Source of the DNA: Pseudomonas sp.
Lineage (GTDB): Bacteria > Pseudomonadota > Gammaproteobacteria > Pseudomonadales > Pseudomonadaceae
DNA: 7,747 nucleotides
Reading direction: 5' to 3'
Assembly (NCBI GenBank): GCA_029240955.1
Contig: JARDZH010000068.1
Span: 1 to 7,747, forward strand
Shown: piece after piece, positions 6,158 to 7,747 of the stretch
Layout of the letters: each line of letters starts with the position of its first letter
Position numbering within the stretch: the stretch's first letter is position 1
Notes under the pieces: model-generated
What the model saw: the letters and a program-made list of their open reading frames with translations, nothing else
What the model was told of the DNA's origin: nothing
Databases searched by the model: none
Translations under genes and position numbers: made by a program

Positions 6158-6286
6158 CTACCGGGTCTTCTTCCGGCTCTGAGGCTTGTCGACCTTTTCG
6201 ACAACGGTTTCCCTTGGACGTCGCTTTGCTTCTTCCAGGGTGACGAAACGTCCGTTGACAGCATCCCTTGCTCTCTTCTCAGCCAT
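6158..6286 (-). CDS. 42-residue basic hypothetical protein
   Basis: This small ORF starts [20 protein letters not shown] and ends with a lysine/arginine-rich tail (QSRKKTR). It has 14 Lys/Arg against 7 Asp/Glu, no hydrophobic segment and no cysteine, so it is a soluble, probably partly disordered, basic protein. The ATG at 6286 has AAGGA seven bases upstream, which strongly supports translation. The frame is open to 6388, but the upstream part is proline/glycine-rich spacer containing a hairpin, so I reject the longer version. The pattern RDAxxGRFVxxEEAKRRPxxTVVEKV resembles small uncharacterised proteins I recall from many bacteria. The function is unknown; nucleic-acid binding would be a guess from charge alone. 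It lies upstream of pncC on the same strand and divergent from mutS. Confidence 0.7.
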   Translation of the reverse strand: MAEKRARDAVNGRFVTLEEAKRRPRETVVEKVDKPQSRKKTR

Positions 6287-6309
6287 ATCAAATTCCTTTT
6301 CGATACGAG

Positions 6310-6330
6310 GCTCGCCCGGAATGGGCGGGC
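6310..6330 (-). promoter_or_regulatory. Hairpin in the leader of the basic small ORF
   Basis: GCTCGCCC (6310-6317) pairs with GGGCGGGC (6323-6330), eight positions with one G-T pair and a five-base loop. On the minus strand it lies 23 bases upstream of the small ORF ATG, leaving the ribosome site free. A TATAGA sequence (6341-6346, minus strand) just upstream could be its -10, but no -35 is visible. The rest of the 252-bp divergent spacer up to mutS is very GC-rich. It holds a further weak stem (6378-6400) but no clear promoter. Confidence 0.3.
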
Positions 6331-6538
6331 ACGGCTTGAGTCTATACGGCCATTTCGCGCCCTGCGGCCGGCCGAAACGCCCGCTCACGATTGGCGGGTG
6401 CCAAGCCGGGCCTGCAGCGCCGCGACGCGCATGATAATCTTGCCGCCATCGCCAGACATACGCAGTTCAAACCCCCAACGCATCGGCGGGTTCAGCGAAC
6501 GTTTGCCCACCTATTTCAAGAATTATCCCGACCATCAG

Positions 6539-7747
6539 ATGAACAAAGCAATTTCCGATCTCTCCTCGCACACGCCCATGATGCAGCAGTACTGGAAACT
6601 GAAGAACCAGCATCCGGATCAACTGATGTTCTACCGCATGGGCGACTTCTACGAAATCTTCTACGAGGACGCGAAGAAGGCCGCCAAGCTGCTGGACATC
6701 ACGCTGACGGCGCGTGGTCAGTCGGCCGGGCAGAGCATTCCCATGTGCGGCATTCCGTACCACGCGGCGGAAGGTTATCTGGCCAAGCTGGTCAAGCTGG
6801 GCGAGTCGGTCGTCATCTGCGAGCAGATCGGCGACCCGGCGACCAGCAAAGGCCCGGTGGAACGCCAGGTGGTGCGCATCATCACGCCCGGCACTATCAG
6901 CGATGAGGCGCTGCTCGATGAGCGCCGCGACAACCTGATCGCGGCGGTTCTGGGCGACGAGCGTCTGTTCGGCCTGGCGGTGCTGGACATCACCAGCGGC
7001 AGTTTCAGCGTGCTGGAGATCAAGGGCTGGGAGAACCTGCTGGCCGAGCTTGAGCGTATCAACCCGGTCGAACTGTTGATTCCTGACGACTGGCCGCAAG
7101 GTCTGCCGGCGGAAAAACGCCGGGGCGCACGCCGCCGCGCACCCTGGGATTTCGAACGCGACAGCGCTCACAAGAGTCTTTGCCAGCAATTTGCAACGCA
7201 GGACCTGAAAGGTTTCGGCTGCGAGATGCTGACCCTGGCGATCGGCGCCGCCGGCTGCCTGCTCGGCTATGCCAAGGAAACCCAGCGCACCGCCCTGCCG
7301 CACTTGCGCAGCCTGCGCCACGAACGGCTGGACGATACGGTGGTGCTCGACGGCGCCAGCCGCCGAAACCTGGAACTGGACATCAACCTTTCCGGCGGGC
7401 GCGACAACACGTTGCAGTCGGTCATGGATCGCTGTCAGACCGCCATGGGCACACGCCTGCTGACCCGTTGGCTCAATCGTCCGCTGCGCGATCTTGCCGT
7501 GCTGCAAGCGCGTCAGAGTTCGATCAAGTGCCTGCTGCAGGGTTACCGCTTCGAGAACCTGCAACCGCAGCTCAAGGAAATCGGCGACATCGAGCGGATC
7601 CTCGCTCGAATCGGCTTGCGCAACGCCCGCCCTCGCGACCTGGCTCGTTTGCGCGACGCCCTGTCCGCGTTGCCAGCCCTGCAGAACGCGCTGACCGAAC
7701 TGGAAGCGCCGCACCTGCAGCACCTCGCGCAGACCATCAGCACCTAT
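6539..7747 (+). CDS. mutS: DNA mismatch repair protein MutS, N-terminal 403 residues (runs off the window)
   Basis: The visible 403 residues are the N-terminal part of MutS, which recognises mismatches and small loops and recruits MutL. Domain I (about 1-115) carries the mismatch-wedge motif GDFYE at 35-39, with Phe37 and Glu39 equivalent to E. coli Phe36 and Glu38. It is followed by [10 protein letters not shown] (51-60), [10 protein letters not shown] (71-80) and CEQIGDP (94-100). The connector domain spans roughly 120-265, and the core/lever domain opens with [11 protein letters not shown] (270-280). The clamp, the ATPase with Walker motifs and the C-terminal helix-turn-helix lie beyond the window, so the gene is cut by the window edge and not broken. 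No frameshift is seen. The ATG at 6539 gives the usual start for the family but has no strong Shine-Dalgarno. The frame is open upstream to an ATG at 6431. It is divergent from the basic small ORF. Confidence 0.98.
   Translation, partial: MNKAISDLSSHTPMMQQYWKLKNQHPDQLMFYRMGDFYEIFYEDAKKAAKLLDITLTARGQSAGQSIPMCGIPYHAAEGYLAKLVKLGESVVICEQIGDPATSKGPVERQVVRIITPGTISDEALLDERRDNLIAAVLGDERLFGLAVLDITSGSFSVLEIKGWENLLAELERINPVELLIPDDWPQGLPAEKRRGARRRAPWDFERDSAHKSLCQQFATQDLKGFGCEMLTLAIGAAGCLLGYAKETQRTALPHLRSLRHERLDDTVVLDGASRRNLELDINLSGGRDNTLQSVMDRCQTAMGTRLLTRWLNRPLRDLAVLQARQSSIKCLLQGYRFENLQPQLKEIGDIERILARIGLRNARPRDLARLRDALSALPALQNALTELEAPHLQHLAQTISTY

Noticed and set aside
6467..7723. 418-codon minus-strand open frame antisense to mutS
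   Set aside because: It is a shadow of mutS codon usage, rich in Gln/Ala/Arg, with no recognisable motif, and it covers a region whose plus-strand translation is unmistakable MutS.
1..7747. CRISPR arrays, insertion sequences, tRNA/rRNA genes, prophage or defence genes
   Set aside because: No spaced direct repeats, transposase motifs, terminal inverted repeats with target duplications or cloverleaf-like segments were seen. All larger stretches are explained by conserved housekeeping genes with uniform composition.

Overview
The window reads as an ordinary chromosomal housekeeping segment of a Pseudomonas, most likely a member of the P. syringae group. The base composition is GC-rich. The gene set dgkA, erdR, tapT-like, PA3611-like gene, LOG-family gene, recX, recA, pncC, mutS is the one I associate from memory with the recA-mutS neighbourhood of Pseudomonas. 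The MutS N-terminus ([19 protein letters not shown]) matches my recollection of P. syringae MutS. The species assignment is recall plus inference, not a search result.

Layout. Positions 9-2035 are all on the minus strand: dgkA (diacylglycerol kinase), erdR (NarL/LuxR-type response regulator) and a DTW-domain tRNA aminocarboxypropyltransferase (tapT-like). A 215-bp divergent spacer separates tapT from two plus-strand genes, a small secreted PA3611-family protein (2251-2667) and a 374-residue LOG/TIGR00730 nucleotide phosphoribohydrolase (2818-3942). The LOG gene runs tail-to-tail into recX, and their stop codons share one CTAG. On the minus strand follow recX (3939-4406), recA (4406-5470), pncC (5564-6064) and a 42-codon basic ORF (6158-6286). 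After a second divergent spacer (252 bp), mutS begins on the plus strand at 6539 and leaves the window after 403 codons.

Function. The right half is a DNA-maintenance cluster. recA has a consensus LexA (SOS) box 50 bp upstream of its ATG. recX overlaps recA by one base (TGATG), so the recombinase and its inhibitor should be co-expressed and SOS-induced together. pncC (NMN deamidase) recycles NMN, which the bacterial NAD-dependent DNA ligase releases, and mutS carries mismatch recognition. The left half mixes membrane lipid recycling (DgkA), carbon-source regulation (ErdR) and tRNA modification (TapT).

Several start sites were chosen against the longest open frame, using ribosome binding sites and family length: tapT 2035, the PA3611-like gene 2251, LOG 2818, pncC GTG 6064 and the small ORF 6286. 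The non-coding spacers hold several perfect or near-perfect hairpins, two of them in tandem in the erdR leader. I saw no mobile element, CRISPR array, tRNA/rRNA gene, phage gene or defence gene, and no convincing undescribed system. The observations offered are local ones: overlapping stops, leader hairpins, a basic mini-ORF and an extended LOG protein.
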